From assembly GCF_022354465.1 (NCBI RefSeq), contig NZ_CP092361.1, positions 558,001 through 622,000 on the forward strand: a stretch of DNA of 64,000 bases, written 5' to 3'. Position numbers and translations under genes: made by a program. Shown piece by piece: positions 17,513-26,546 of the stretch (the stretch's first letter is position 1; each line of letters opens with the position of its first letter). The notes beneath the pieces were generated by a model that did no database searches, had not been told where the DNA came from, and was given only the letters and a program-made list of their open reading frames with translations. This DNA is from Wielerella bovis (GTDB taxonomy: Bacteria; Pseudomonadota; Gammaproteobacteria; Burkholderiales; Neisseriaceae).

Positions 17513-17597
17513 CAAAAAATGATAGTTCACACAAAAAATATGGGCAGCCTGAAAGAGTGCCAAAAAATGTTAGTTTTATCCACAAGCAAAAAATATG
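17513..17597 (+). repeat. Imperfect direct duplication before dnaB, with a DnaA-box match
   Basis: CAAAAAATGATAGTTCACAC...AAAAAATATGG (17514-17543) is repeated as CAAAAAATGTTAGTTTTATCCACA...AAAAAATATGG (17561-17598), the second copy ending in the dnaB start. The second copy contains a perfect DnaA box TTATCCACA at 17576-17584. No clear Shine-Dalgarno sequence precedes dnaB. Confidence 0.6.
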
Positions 17598-18998
17598 GAC
17601 GATTATCAAAATAACCCAGACAATGAAGTACGCAGCCTGAATTTACCGCCACATTCCATTGAAGCAGAACAATCTTTGCTCGGCGGTTTGATGCTGGAAA
17701 ACGCCGCATGGGACAGAATTGCGGATTTGCTGACCGATGAGGATTTTTATCGTCATGAACATCGTTTAATTTTTCGCGCGATTGCTGCGCTGATTAACGA
17801 AAGTCGCCCAGCAGATATTATTACCGTTCAAGAAGAGTTGGAGAGAAATGACCAACTAGAACAAGCAGGTGGATTTGATTATCTGGTTACACTGGCGCAA
17901 ACCACGCCATCAGCCGCCAATATTCGGCGTTATGGCGAAATTGTGCGCGAACGTTCGGTTATCCGCCAACTGGCAGAGGTTGGAACAGAAATTGCTAGAA
18001 ATGCCTATAATCCGCAGGGTAAAAACGCAGAACAATTATTGGACGAGGCGGAAAATAAAGTCTTTCAAATTGCCGAAAGTACGGCAAAATCCAAGCAAGG
18101 TTTCTTGGAAATGCCTGATTTGCTGCGACAAAATATTGAGCGCATCGACTTATTGTATCAGCGTGATAATCCCAACGAAGTAACAGGGGTTTCTACTGGT
18201 TTTACCGATTTGGATAAAATCACATCTGGTTTACAAGCAGGTGATTTAATCATTGTGGCAGGTCGCCCATCAATGGGTAAAACCGCATTTTCTATCAATA
18301 TTGCGGAGCATATTGCGATTTATGACAAATTACCTGTTGCCGTGTTTTCAATGGAAATGGGCGGAGCGCAGCTGGTTATGCGTATGTTGTCTTCTGTTGG
18401 ACGGCTTGACCAAAGTGTTTTAAAACATGGTAATTTGCAAGATGAACACTGGGAGCGTTTAAACGAGGCGGTTGCTAAATTGTCCGATGCGCCCATGTTT
18501 ATTGATGAAACACCAGGTCTAACTGCTTTGGAATTGCGTGCTCGCGCCAGACGTTTAGCACGGCGATTTGATGGTAAATTAGGTTTAATTGTTATTGACT
18601 ATTTACAGTTAATGTCGGGTTCAGGGCGCAGTGATAACCGCGCAGCAGAATTAGGGGAAATATCACGCAGCCTGAAATCACTTGCCAAAGAATTACATGT
18701 TCCTGTGATTGCTTTATCACAATTATCGCGTACGGTAGAGCAGCGTACCGATAAACGACCGATGATGTCGGATTTGCGTGAATCTGGCGCGATTGAACAA
18801 GATGCGGATTTGATTATGTTTATGTTCCGCGATGAGTATTACACCAAAGAACAAAGCCAATTCAAAGGATTGGCAGAATGTATTATTGGTAAACATCGTA
18901 ATGGACCTACGGGGCGTGTGTTTTTAACATTTTTGGGGCAGTTTACGAAATTTGAAAATGCCGCTTATATTCCTGACCATGCAGCAGATTCTGAATAA
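17595..18998 (+). CDS. dnaB: Replicative DNA helicase DnaB
   Basis: The 467-residue hexameric helicase that unwinds the chromosome ahead of the replisome. The N-terminal DnaB domain starts at NLPPHSIEAEQSLLGGLML (about 15-33). The RecA-like motor has Walker A GRPSMGKTAF (about 216-225), Walker B LIVIDYLQLMSG (about 330-341) and the SQLSRTVEQR loop. It is followed by the pilHIJKX genes, the order known from pathogenic Neisseria. Confidence 0.97.
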   Translation: MDDYQNNPDNEVRSLNLPPHSIEAEQSLLGGLMLENAAWDRIADLLTDEDFYRHEHRLIFRAIAALINESRPADIITVQEELERNDQLEQAGGFDYLVTLAQTTPSAANIRRYGEIVRERSVIRQLAEVGTEIARNAYNPQGKNAEQLLDEAENKVFQIAESTAKSKQGFLEMPDLLRQNIERIDLLYQRDNPNEVTGVSTGFTDLDKITSGLQAGDLIIVAGRPSMGKTAFSINIAEHIAIYDKLPVAVFSMEMGGAQLVMRMLSSVGRLDQSVLKHGNLQDEHWERLNEAVAKLSDAPMFIDETPGLTALELRARARRLARRFDGKLGLIVIDYLQLMSGSGRSDNRAAELGEISRSLKSLAKELHVPVIALSQLSRTVEQRTDKRPMMSDLRESGAIEQDADLIMFMFRDEYYTKEQSQFKGLAECIIGKHRNGPTGRVFLTFLGQFTKFENAAYIPDHAADSE

Positions 18999-19052
18999 AA
19001 GAGATAGCTGACGTGTGTCGCTTTATTTTATTTTTATTGAGTATTTTTGAAT

Positions 19053-19778
19053 ATGCTGAATTATAGAAAATCACAAGGTTTCACATTAGTGGAATTGATG
19101 GTCGTTATTGCGATTATCGCAATTATGGCAGCGATTGCGTTGCCAAGTATGAGTAAGTTTGTTTCTAATACCCGTATTGTGAATCGTTCAGAACAAATTG
19201 CAAACTTATTCCGTTTTGCAAAAAGTGAATCCATTCGTATGAATACACCAGTGTTAGTATGTGGTGTGAAAATTCGGAGTGATGGCCGTCCAACGGGAGT
19301 GTGTTCAGCAAATGAAATTCAAAATGGTATGATGGCGTATGCAGACAAAAATCAAAATGGTGTGTATGATGATACAGATGTGCCGTTGCGTTCTATTACC
19401 TTGAATGCACCTAATGTTGCAGAAAATAATAAGGTGGTTTTTTCTATTGATGCTTGTGCGTTTAATGCTAATAATTGCAAAAAAAGTGTCAGTACAAATA
19501 CATTTGTATTTATGCCAAATGGTATGTTTGGTTTTACCAAAGCTACGGGTTCTTCAACAAACTATGCAGCATTATCGGCAAATACTGATTTATCAGCAAA
19601 CTATGTTCGCTTTTTGGTTTCAGATAAAGCCCGTGAAAATTCGCCCTCTCGTTTTGTGATTATTAGTCCAAGTGGTTCAGCTTCTATTTGTAATGTATCT
19701 AGTACCAAAAATAAAACTGGTGGTGAACAATTAACAGGTGATATGGCAGAAGTTTGTTCACGTGCTATTCCCTCTTAA
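19053..19778 (+). CDS. pilH: Minor pseudopilin PilH (FimT/GspH-like)
   Basis: A 241-residue prepilin of the type IV pilus initiation complex. The leader MLNYRKSQG is cut before F, followed by [20 protein letters not shown] with Glu5 of the mature protein. The ATG at 19053 is preferred; a TTG at 19047 is an alternative with slightly better spacing to TTGAG. It is the first of five co-oriented pilin-like genes after dnaB. GspH/FimT family by position and pattern; the rest is diverged. Confidence 0.88.
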   Translation: MLNYRKSQGFTLVELMVVIAIIAIMAAIALPSMSKFVSNTRIVNRSEQIANLFRFAKSESIRMNTPVLVCGVKIRSDGRPTGVCSANEIQNGMMAYADKNQNGVYDDTDVPLRSITLNAPNVAENNKVVFSIDACAFNANNCKKSVSTNTFVFMPNGMFGFTKATGSSTNYAALSANTDLSANYVRFLVSDKARENSPSRFVIISPSGSASICNVSSTKNKTGGEQLTGDMAEVCSRAIPS

Positions 19779-19850
19779 TATAGATGCTTGTGTGGTTTTT
19801 CAGGCTGCCTGAAAATGTTTTAGTAACTTAAATATGTAAATGAGATTCTC

Positions 19851-20471
19851 ATGAAAATGCGTAATAGCAAAAAATTTAGTTCACGCAAAAGTATGCAAGG
19901 TGCAACTATTATTGAAGTAATGGTGTCTGTATTGTTGCTAACTTTTGGTGTGTTGGCTTTGATGGCTGCTCAAATTCGTTCTGTTGCAAGTGTAACAGAG
20001 GCAGAAAACCGAAGCATTATTTCTCAAGCAGCGGAAGCATTGGCAGAAGGGATGCAAATCAATTCTACTTTGTCTAAGCAAAATGTGAATGGGCAGCAGA
20101 TGTACGTTCATAGTTATGAAAATTATAACTTGGGAGAAGTACAAAAGCTTACTTTGAAAGCAGGTAGCAAGCAGCCTGAACCTAAAAAAGATGCTTCTTT
20201 GAGTAAAGAGGATTTGGCAAAGCAATATCTTGATGAATTTGAATATGTATTGCAATCGCAAGTACCTAATGTAAGTAATATTAGTTACATTATTTGTCAA
20301 GACAAAGATGGAGCTGAAGCACCTACGATGAGCGATACAGGGGTAATGGACGGCAAATGTACTAATGGTAGAACGACAACAATTAAAGTTGCTTGGCGTA
20401 TGCGTGGTGCAAATGGTACAGAAAACCCTGAAAGCCCTGTGTATACTTATACATTGCAAGTGGCAAATTAA
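19851..20471 (+). CDS. pilI: Minor pilin PilI (PilV/GspI-like)
   Basis: A 206-residue prepilin. The leader ends KSMQG and is followed by ATIIEVMVSVLLLTFGVLAL, with Ala at the first mature position instead of Phe and Glu at mature position 5. It is expected at the pilus tip complex with PilH, PilJ and PilK. A DUS lies between pilH and pilI. Confidence 0.85.
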   Translation: MKMRNSKKFSSRKSMQGATIIEVMVSVLLLTFGVLALMAAQIRSVASVTEAENRSIISQAAEALAEGMQINSTLSKQNVNGQQMYVHSYENYNLGEVQKLTLKAGSKQPEPKKDASLSKEDLAKQYLDEFEYVLQSQVPNVSNISYIICQDKDGAEAPTMSDTGVMDGKCTNGRTTTIKVAWRMRGANGTENPESPVYTYTLQVAN

Positions 20472-20486
20472 TTATTCAGAAAGTTT

Positions 20487-21584
20487 ATGATGAGAAATAA
20501 TAGAAATTATTTATCCAGTCGTGCGAAATATGCTGGTTTTACATTGATTGAATTTTTGGTTGCTAGTGCTTTATCGCTGATTGTCATCGTTGCGGCAGGT
20601 GGAACGTATTTTATGACACGCCAATTAAATGCCAATGCGCAAAAGCGTTTAGATGTGCAACAGAATTTGCGTAATGCAGCATCATTGATTACGCGTGATG
20701 CGCGTAATGCAGGTTCGTTTGGCTGTTTTAGTACATCTTCAGTAGTTGTAAAGGCTGAATCAGAAGGCGTGGGTGCAACGGTAGGTAAATTTCCAAATTT
20801 CACAGATGCGGAAAGACGGCAGTTAGAATTGGATCCCAATAAGAATGATGGATTTGGTTTGAAATTGATTTCCCAAGCACAAGCACAAGCTGCAGGATTT
20901 GATCTTCAAGGTATTCAATTTAAAGGTAATGCCATTGCTTTTATTTATGGTAAAGGTTCAGCTAGTGTAACAGATAATGGTATTCCTGCACCTAAAGCAG
21001 ATGGTTCTGCTAGTCCATATACGTTGGGGACATTGACCGTTAGTGACTATCAGAATGAGCCAGATATTAGTAATACAGTTGCAAGTCAAGGGGAATTAGT
21101 TGTAAGTAGTTGTAATGACGCTTTTGGTAGTAAGGCACAAAGCGGAAGTAATAACTCAATTACATTTGCTGCTACACAAGCGGATGAATTGACCAAAGCG
21201 CAAAGAAGTTCGGGTGAATTGGGTGTTACCAAATTGTATGCTTCTGCATATGTAGTGGCAGATGTAAATAATGTAAGTAGCTTATTGCGTTATGACCTTA
21301 ATGGTGCGGGTGAATGGCAAGGTCCTCAACTGTTGGCAAAAAATGTAACGGGGATAACACCTATGTTTGGCTATGTGGAAAACTGTCAAAATATGTCTGA
21401 TGATGTAAGTAAACATAATCAGGAAACATTTAAGTTTACTGAAAATTTAGATAAGGCAGACTTACCTGCTGTTGTTCGTTTACATGTAACATACAGATAT
21501 CCAGAAGGTGATCAAGACGTTGATTATATTATCAATGCAAGCGTTCGTAGCGGCAGTAGTTGTTCCACTACTCTTCCCGTTTAA
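20487..21584 (+). CDS. pilJ: Minor pilin PilJ (PilW-like)
   Basis: A 365-residue prepilin, the largest of the set, as expected for PilW/GspJ proteins. Cleavage after KYAG leaves FTLIEFLVASALSLIVIVAA. Cysteines at about residues 80, 211, 304 and 361 could form disulfides in the periplasmic domain. It starts at ATG 20487 or the adjacent ATG 20490 and is 15 bases after pilI, so it is co-transcribed. Confidence 0.88.
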   Translation: MMRNNRNYLSSRAKYAGFTLIEFLVASALSLIVIVAAGGTYFMTRQLNANAQKRLDVQQNLRNAASLITRDARNAGSFGCFSTSSVVVKAESEGVGATVGKFPNFTDAERRQLELDPNKNDGFGLKLISQAQAQAAGFDLQGIQFKGNAIAFIYGKGSASVTDNGIPAPKADGSASPYTLGTLTVSDYQNEPDISNTVASQGELVVSSCNDAFGSKAQSGSNNSITFAATQADELTKAQRSSGELGVTKLYASAYVVADVNNVSSLLRYDLNGAGEWQGPQLLAKNVTGITPMFGYVENCQNMSDDVSKHNQETFKFTENLDKADLPAVVRLHVTYRYPEGDQDVDYIINASVRSGSSCSTTLPV

Positions 21585-21599
21585 TGAAGGATGACAACG

Positions 21600-22190
21600 A
21601 TGAAGTTTAAAACAAAACAACAAGGTTTCTCCTTGTTCATGGTAATGATATTGATGCTGGTTATTGCATTATTAGTAATGGTTTCTGTTCAATCATCAAC
21701 CACAGAAATGCGGATGAGTACGAATGAAGCTGACCGTAAGTTTGCTGTCTCTTTAGCAGAAAATGGTTTACGAGAGGCGGAAGGTAGAATTCGTCAATTA
21801 GCTCAAGGCCCAAATGTAATCACGTTTACAGCAAATTGTACCAAGGGGTATTGTGCAGCTGCAGAAGATGGTGTGAATAACAGCATGGAAGGTGCATATT
21901 TCAAACTTGAGAAGACAGCCAATTCTGCTGTTCCAGCATGGGAGCGTTGTACAAATAGTACCAATAGATGCGATGTAGGTAGTACAGTTTTGGATAATGG
22001 ATGCGACACAAGTGACCGCTGTATCACAACCAATAACGGTAAAGTACACTATGTAATTGAATATTTGGGCAATAGAAGTTTGTCTGATGAATTAGTAACC
22101 GATTATTTCCGTGTAACTTCACGCGCTCGCGGTAATAACCAAGATACCATTGTTACATTGCAAACTCATGTGGAGTTGCAAACACCATGA
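21600..22190 (+). CDS. pilK: Minor pilin PilK (PilX/GspK-like)
   Basis: A 196-residue prepilin, MKFKTKQQG then [20 protein letters not shown]. Unusually for class III signal peptides Glu5 is absent (mature FSLFM), as in PilX/GspK proteins at the pilus tip. The in-frame ATG at 21591 touches the GAAGG ribosome site directly, so the ATG at 21600 (9-base spacing) is the better start. Four cysteine pairs or near-pairs in the second half suggest disulfides. It overlaps pilX by 4 bases (ATGA). Confidence 0.87.
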   Translation: MKFKTKQQGFSLFMVMILMLVIALLVMVSVQSSTTEMRMSTNEADRKFAVSLAENGLREAEGRIRQLAQGPNVITFTANCTKGYCAAAEDGVNNSMEGAYFKLEKTANSAVPAWERCTNSTNRCDVGSTVLDNGCDTSDRCITTNNGKVHYVIEYLGNRSLSDELVTDYFRVTSRARGNNQDTIVTLQTHVELQTP

Positions 22191-22624
22191 TAACTACATT
22201 GAATAAACGAGCAGTTCAAGGTTTTACTTTGGTAGAGCTGATGGTTGTAGTAGCCATTATTGCAATTTTATCCGCAGTAGCCTTGCCAAATTATCAGCGT
22301 TATGTTGAAAAAACGAACTTGGCTCATGCTAAACAATTAATTGTTTCAGCAAAACAAAAAGTTGAAGCAGAACGATTGATTAATCCGCGTGGTTTTGATG
22401 TAGAAAAACACATTGGAACAAGATTAGCAGTGGCGGATAAAGAAAATACCAAATATAAGTTTACTCATAATAAAACAGATGATGGTAGCGTATTTATTCA
22501 GGCTGCCCCATTGACTGGATATAAATACGGCGTATGGTTAGATGACGGTGGTGTTGCATACCGATGCGAAGGTTTGTCGGGTAAAGCACCAACAAAAAAA
22601 CCAGCAAACTGTGAGCGTATGTAA
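22187..22624 (+). CDS. pilX: PilE-like minor pilin (PilX/PilL position)
   Basis: A 145-residue type IVa prepilin. The leader KRAVQG precedes [28 protein letters not shown] with Glu5, as in PilE/PilX. Two C-terminal cysteines (about residues 126 and 142) mark the D-region loop. It is translationally coupled to pilK and is last of the cluster, the place of pilX (meningococcus) or pilL (gonococcus), which affect aggregation and pilus number. The gene name rests on position. Confidence 0.85.
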   Translation: MITTLNKRAVQGFTLVELMVVVAIIAILSAVALPNYQRYVEKTNLAHAKQLIVSAKQKVEAERLINPRGFDVEKHIGTRLAVADKENTKYKFTHNKTDDGSVFIQAAPLTGYKYGVWLDDGGVAYRCEGLSGKAPTKKPANCERM

Positions 22625-22718
22625 CGTAGCCTGAAAATAACAGCGTGTTCAGCAGAATACGCTGTTTTTCTATAGGTATTCTGCTAAAATTGCATCCATT
22701 AAAATATAAGGAAAAAAT

Positions 22719-23165
22719 ATGTCTATCGCAAACAATCGCAAGGCGTTTCACGATTATTTTATTGAAGAGCAAATTCAGGCAGGTTTGGTGCTAGAAGGTT
22801 GGGAAGTCAAAGCCATTCGCGCAGGTCGTGTGCAGCTTAAAGAAAGCTATATTTATTGGAAAAAAGATGCGTTTTATTTGGTCAGTTGCCATATTACCGC
22901 GCTGCCAACCGCTTCCACGCACGTTAAACCTGACCCCGTTCGGGCGCGAAAATTATTGCTCAATCAACGAGAAATCAATAAACTCATCGGCAAAGTGGAA
23001 CGCGCAGGTTACACTATCGTCCCCTTGAATATGCACTTTCATCGTGGCAAAATCAAAATGGAAATTGGCGTAGCAAAAGGTAAAAAATTGCACGACAAAC
23101 GCGAATCCTCCAAAGAAGCAGATTGGAAACGTGAAAAACAACGTTTGATGAAAAATACACGGTAA
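22719..23165 (+). CDS. smpB: SsrA-binding protein SmpB
   Basis: A 148-residue tmRNA-binding protein for ribosome rescue. It has the family features [32 protein letters not shown] and the basic C-terminal tail [20 protein letters not shown] that enters the empty mRNA channel. The tmRNA gene is not in the window. TATAAGGAAAAAAT precedes the ATG. Confidence 0.97.
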   Translation: MSIANNRKAFHDYFIEEQIQAGLVLEGWEVKAIRAGRVQLKESYIYWKKDAFYLVSCHITALPTASTHVKPDPVRARKLLLNQREINKLIGKVERAGYTIVPLNMHFHRGKIKMEIGVAKGKKLHDKRESSKEADWKREKQRLMKNTR

Positions 23166-23218
23166 TTTTCAGGCAGCCTGAAAAAATAAACCCTTCCCTC
23201 TACAAAAGGAAATTTATC

Positions 23219-23869
23219 ATGATTAATTTGTACCAAATACTCAACATCCCACCACATGCCAGCGTCAGCCAAATTCAGGCTGCCTTACAACGCACGCAAG
23301 CAGGACTTGACCCAAAAACCATTAAAGCCGTGAACGAATGGTTGCTGGTTCACGATGTACGCGTGCGTTACGATGCCAAATTGCGCCAAGAGCAGCCCGA
23401 CTTTTTCATGATAACAGAATCAACATCGCCGCAAGAAAAACCGAAAATCGTGTTAAGCAATAGCGAAACCGAAAATGACGATGATTACATGGATTTACCA
23501 CCCTTGTGGAATCCCAAAGCCGCAATGTGGTGGTCAGTATTTTTCAATGTTGTATTGGGTGCAGTATTGCACGCAAAAAACTGGGAAAGTTTAGGCGAAA
23601 AAGAATTGGCAAAACAAAACTGGATTTGGGCGGGTATAGGTGCAGTATTTTTGTTTATCGTCATGGTTACTGGAATGAAAATCGGTTTAGGTGTACAAAT
23701 TGGTTTGGTTGTTGCGTGGTATTATGCACTGGGCAAAAAACAAGTTCTCTTTTTTGAAGAAGAGTTTAATAACGATTACGAACGCAAAGGTTGGCTTAAA
23801 CCAATTTTGCTGACCATTATCGCTATTTTTGTTGCTGCATTTGTTGCAGTTTTGATTGCTCCCGAATAA
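23219..23869 (+). CDS. Membrane protein with degenerate J-like N-terminal domain
   Basis: A 216-residue protein. Residues 1-65 have a DnaJ-like pattern (LYQILNIPPHASVSQIQAAL ... VRVRYDAKLR), but the HPD motif that stimulates DnaK is missing (LVHDVRV instead), so it is not a functional J-protein by that test. A linker leads to three or four hydrophobic segments from about residue 100 onward, ending near the C-terminus. The function is unknown. Confidence 0.7.
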   Translation: MINLYQILNIPPHASVSQIQAALQRTQAGLDPKTIKAVNEWLLVHDVRVRYDAKLRQEQPDFFMITESTSPQEKPKIVLSNSETENDDDYMDLPPLWNPKAAMWWSVFFNVVLGAVLHAKNWESLGEKELAKQNWIWAGIGAVFLFIVMVTGMKIGLGVQIGLVVAWYYALGKKQVLFFEEEFNNDYERKGWLKPILLTIIAIFVAAFVAVLIAPE

Positions 23870-23926
23870 TACAATCTTTTCAGGCTGCCTATTTAGCAAA
23901 AAGCAGCCTGAAAGCCAAAAAAATCT

Positions 23927-24412
23927 ATGAAAACAACCATCATTGCATTTGGCAGCAATCTACAAAATCCTGCCGAACAAATCCGTCGCGCTATTGTTGC
24001 CGTATCCGCATTACCCAAAATAGGCAGCCTGAAAACCTCATCGCTGTATCGTACCACGCCTGTGGGCTATGCCGACCAGCCCGATTTTATTAACGCAGTC
24101 GCCAGCGCCCAAACCGATTACACCGCCACCGAATTGCTAACCGAATTGCAAGCGATTGAACAACAATTTGGACGCGAACGCAGTTTTCGCAATGCACCGC
24201 GTACTTTGGATTTAGATATTATTGATTATAATCACGAAATTTATCAAACGGATACGCTGATTTTGCCCCACCTACGCGCTCATGAGCGTAGTTTTGTGAT
24301 GCAACCGCTCGCTGAAATCGCCCCCGATTACACGCTGGGTAAACATGGTACCGCCGCACAAATCGCCGCAGAACTGGGTCATGATGGCATACAACTTTTT
24401 CAGGCTGCATAA
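23927..24412 (+). CDS. folK: HPPK, folate pathway pyrophosphokinase
   Basis: A 161-residue enzyme (2-amino-4-hydroxy-6-hydroxymethyldihydropteridine pyrophosphokinase). It keeps AFGSNLQNP, SLYRTTPVGYADQPDFINAV, RTLDLDIIDY (the acidic Mg-binding DxD) and LILPHLRAHERSFV. The C-terminus LFQAA is encoded by an uptake sequence. A diverged second copy of the last codons lies downstream, at 24500-24583. Confidence 0.96.
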   Translation: MKTTIIAFGSNLQNPAEQIRRAIVAVSALPKIGSLKTSSLYRTTPVGYADQPDFINAVASAQTDYTATELLTELQAIEQQFGRERSFRNAPRTLDLDIIDYNHEIYQTDTLILPHLRAHERSFVMQPLAEIAPDYTLGKHGTAAQIAAELGHDGIQLFQAA

Positions 24413-24432
24413 ATATTTTTCATCTGAACGTT

Positions 24433-24498
24433 GTAGGTCGGGCATTTATGCCCGACATGATAACAGTACATTGTGTCGGGCATAAATGCCCGACCTAC
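24433..24498. repeat. GTCGGGC palindromic intergenic repeat
   Basis: A near-perfect inverted repeat: GTAGGTCGGGCATTTATGCC ... GGCATAAATGCCCGACCTAC, 66 bases with short inner palindromes GGCATTTATGCC. It sits exactly between folK and the duplicated folK 3' end. It resembles the GTCGGAT palindrome at 14393. Confidence 0.8.
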
Positions 24499-24499
24499 G

Positions 24500-24583
24500 G
24501 AAGCTGTCGTACAAATTGCTACGCAACTGGGATATGACGGCATACAACTTTTTCAGGCTGCCTCTCATACAAAAGCAGCCTGA
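24500..24583 (+). pseudogene. Duplicated 3' end of folK
   Basis: Translating from 24500 gives EAVVQIATQLGYDGIQLFQA then ASHTKAA and stop, which matches the FolK C-terminus AAQIAAELGHDGIQLFQAA. The two DNA segments differ at roughly one base in six, so this is not a fresh duplication. It has no start and is separated from folK by the palindrome, so it is a fragment, possibly the remains of the older 3' end. Confidence 0.8.
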
Positions 24584-24637
24584 AAAAACAAAAAAAGCGT
24601 ATAATTTAACCCCTTTTTCATTTTAACGAGCAGAATC

Positions 24638-24961
24638 ATGAATCCTTTTGCACAAGCGTTATCCGCCGCGTTGGAATATGCCATTGTTAGTCGCCAAGTG
24701 AGCGTAGATGGTGAACCGATTGGTTTTGTATACCGTGAACCTGCCGCGTTTCCGCACGATAGTGGTTGGCGGATGTTTAGCGGTGCAGAAACCGATGAAT
24801 ATGTGGAAAATCCTGCTCATTTTGATACATTGGTATTGCGTGATTTATTGGTAGGTAATCCCGAACTGGCTGATTTGATGAAAGAAAAACAAGGTGCATG
24901 GGAATGGGATGATGAAACGGAAACTTTTGTTCCCGTCAGCGATTGGCAACCGCAAGAATAG
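24638..24961 (+). CDS. DUF2185 family protein
   Basis: A 107-residue acidic cytoplasmic protein. IVSRQVSVDGEPIGFVYREP followed by DSGWRMFSGAETDEYVENPA is the DUF2185 pattern, found in proteins of unknown role and in some immunity-protein families. There is no toxin gene next to it. It lies between folK and ribH; a TATAAT-like -10 (GCGTATAATTTA, about 24598-24609) precedes it. Confidence 0.8.
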   Translation: MNPFAQALSAALEYAIVSRQVSVDGEPIGFVYREPAAFPHDSGWRMFSGAETDEYVENPAHFDTLVLRDLLVGNPELADLMKEKQGAWEWDDETETFVPVSDWQPQE

Positions 24962-25013
24962 CTTTCAGGCTGCCTTTGAATTTAAATATAAATGATTGAA
25001 TAGGATAAAGAAT

Positions 25014-25469
25014 ATGAAAAAAATTGAGCCTGATTTAAATGGCAAAGATTTGAAAATCGGCATCGTACAAGCGCGTTTTACCAATGAAATTGGCAGTGCG
25101 ATGGTAGAAGTGGCACGCCAAAAATTATTGGAATTGGGCGTGGCAGACGATGATATTACTTTGGTAACGGTGGCTGGTGCGTTGGAAGTGCCATTAGCGT
25201 TGCAAAATTTAGCAGCGAGCGAAGAATACGATGCGTTAATTGCATTTGGTGCGGTCATTCGTGGTGAAACCTATCATTTTGAATTGGTGGCCAATGAATC
25301 GGGCGCAGGCGTAACACGCGTGGGTTTGGACTTCAATATTCCGATTGCCAATGCAATTTTAACCACAGAAAACGATGAGCAAGCCCATGTTCGCATTCAA
25401 GAAAAAGCCACCGATGCGGCTTTGGTTGCCGTAGAAATGGCAAATTTGCTGCGTGTTTTGGCTGATTAA
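25014..25469 (+). CDS. ribH: 6,7-dimethyl-8-ribityllumazine synthase
   Basis: A 151-residue enzyme, the penultimate step of riboflavin synthesis, forming an icosahedral or pentameric capsid. It shows [29 protein letters not shown] and [20 protein letters not shown] with the catalytic His. The ATG at 25014 with AGGATAAAG upstream is preferred to the TTG at 24996. nusB follows 74 bases later, a common pairing. Confidence 0.96.
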   Translation: MKKIEPDLNGKDLKIGIVQARFTNEIGSAMVEVARQKLLELGVADDDITLVTVAGALEVPLALQNLAASEEYDALIAFGAVIRGETYHFELVANESGAGVTRVGLDFNIPIANAILTTENDEQAHVRIQEKATDAALVAVEMANLLRVLAD

Positions 25470-25543
25470 ATTGCCATTAACCCTGATAATGCAGCCTGAA
25501 AATGTGTTCAGGCTGCCTCACTTTATAAAATGATTGAACGAAA

Positions 25544-25990
25544 ATGACTGAATTAAAAAAAACGACTAAATCGCCACGTCGTCGTGCGCGTGAATTTGCG
25601 GTACAGGCTTTGTATCAAGTTGCTTTGAATAATGTACCTGCACCTGAAGTAGCCAATAATATCCGCGAACACACGGATTTTAAACGTGCTGATGCAGAAT
25701 TGTTTACGCAGATTTTCTTTGGTGCGAACAGTAATCAACGTGAATATATGCAACTGGTGCGTCCACATTTAGACCGCGATGAAAATTTGGTTAATCTGAT
25801 TGAACGCGCAATCTTGTTGATGGCGGTACACGAATTGAAGGAAATGCCCGAAACGCCGTATCCTGTCATCATCAATGAAGCGATTGAAGTAACCAAAACG
25901 TTCGGTGGCACGGATAGCCATAAGTTTATTAACGGAATTTTAGATAAATTGGTAACAGATTTACGTCCGAATGACCCAAAACGTGGTTGA
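25544..25990 (+). CDS. nusB: Transcription antitermination factor NusB
   Basis: A 148-residue all-helical protein that with NusE/S10 binds BoxA RNA for rRNA antitermination. It begins with an Arg-rich segment (KSPRRRAREFAVQALYQVAL) and keeps LIERAILLMAVHEL, PVIINEAIEVTKTFGGTDSHKFINGILDK. A DUS pair lies on each side. Confidence 0.96.
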   Translation: MTELKKTTKSPRRRAREFAVQALYQVALNNVPAPEVANNIREHTDFKRADAELFTQIFFGANSNQREYMQLVRPHLDRDENLVNLIERAILLMAVHELKEMPETPYPVIINEAIEVTKTFGGTDSHKFINGILDKLVTDLRPNDPKRG

Positions 25991-26041
25991 TATTTTTCAG
26001 GCTGCCTATATACTGGATAGGCAGCCTGAAAACTTATTTTC

Positions 26042-26146
26042 TAGTCGTTTCAAATAGAAATCATACCGTGTTGCCAGTTCCCTTATGTACTCGATGTACA
26101 CGGCGGTCGCTGTCGTCTTGTCTTATTTCTATTTTAAACGACTATA
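26042..26146. repeat. Correia-like element (type B)
   Basis: 105 bases with ends TAGTCGTTTCAAATAGAAAT / ATTTCTATTTTAAACGACTA and the same core as type A (GTTGCCAGTTCCCTTATGTA ... CGGTCGCTGTCGTCTTGTC). It lies between nusB and the small membrane protein gene, ending 12 bases before that start. Confidence 0.8.
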
Positions 26147-26158
26147 TGAGGAAAAAAT

Positions 26159-26500
26159 ATGAAACCTTCACTTGGAATGCCTTTATTTTTGGTTATTATT
26201 GGCGCGTTGTGGTTTTTGAAAAGCGTGGATTTGTTCCCCAGTACGGCAAATATTATTGCGTTTGCGATTGCCACAGCAGGTTTGCTGGTGTTGGTTTTGG
26301 ACGGCATCAACAAACAATCCATCGTGTCCGCGCCTTTGTTGATGTATATTGGCGCGGCGATTTATGCGGTAAATGAAGAAGGTTTTGCCACGTCGCCTTT
26401 GATTGCATTGGGCATGGTTTTTTCAGGCTGCCTGATGTTATTGGCGCGAAGTGATGCTGTGCCCAATAAACGTTCGCGCCGTTTGCCACCGAAAGATTGA
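26159..26500 (+). CDS. Small integral membrane protein
   Basis: A 113-residue protein with about four hydrophobic segments (MPLFLVIIGALWFL, IIAFAIATAGLLVLVL, APLLMYIGAAIYAV, LIALGMVFSGCLMLLA) and a basic C-terminal tail RSRRLPPKD. The family is not recognised. GAGGAAAAAAT before the ATG is a good ribosome site, created at the edge of the Correia-like element. A DUS in the frame encodes SGCLM. Confidence 0.65.
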   Translation: MKPSLGMPLFLVIIGALWFLKSVDLFPSTANIIAFAIATAGLLVLVLDGINKQSIVSAPLLMYIGAAIYAVNEEGFATSPLIALGMVFSGCLMLLARSDAVPNKRSRRLPPKD

Positions 26501-26546
26501 TTTCTTCACAAGGCAGCCTGAAATCTTTGCAAAATCCCTATATTTA

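Noticed and set aside
24433-24498. Possible CRISPR or tandem repeat at the GTCGGGC palindrome
   Set aside because: Only one inverted pair is present, with no regular spacers and no cas genes in the window.
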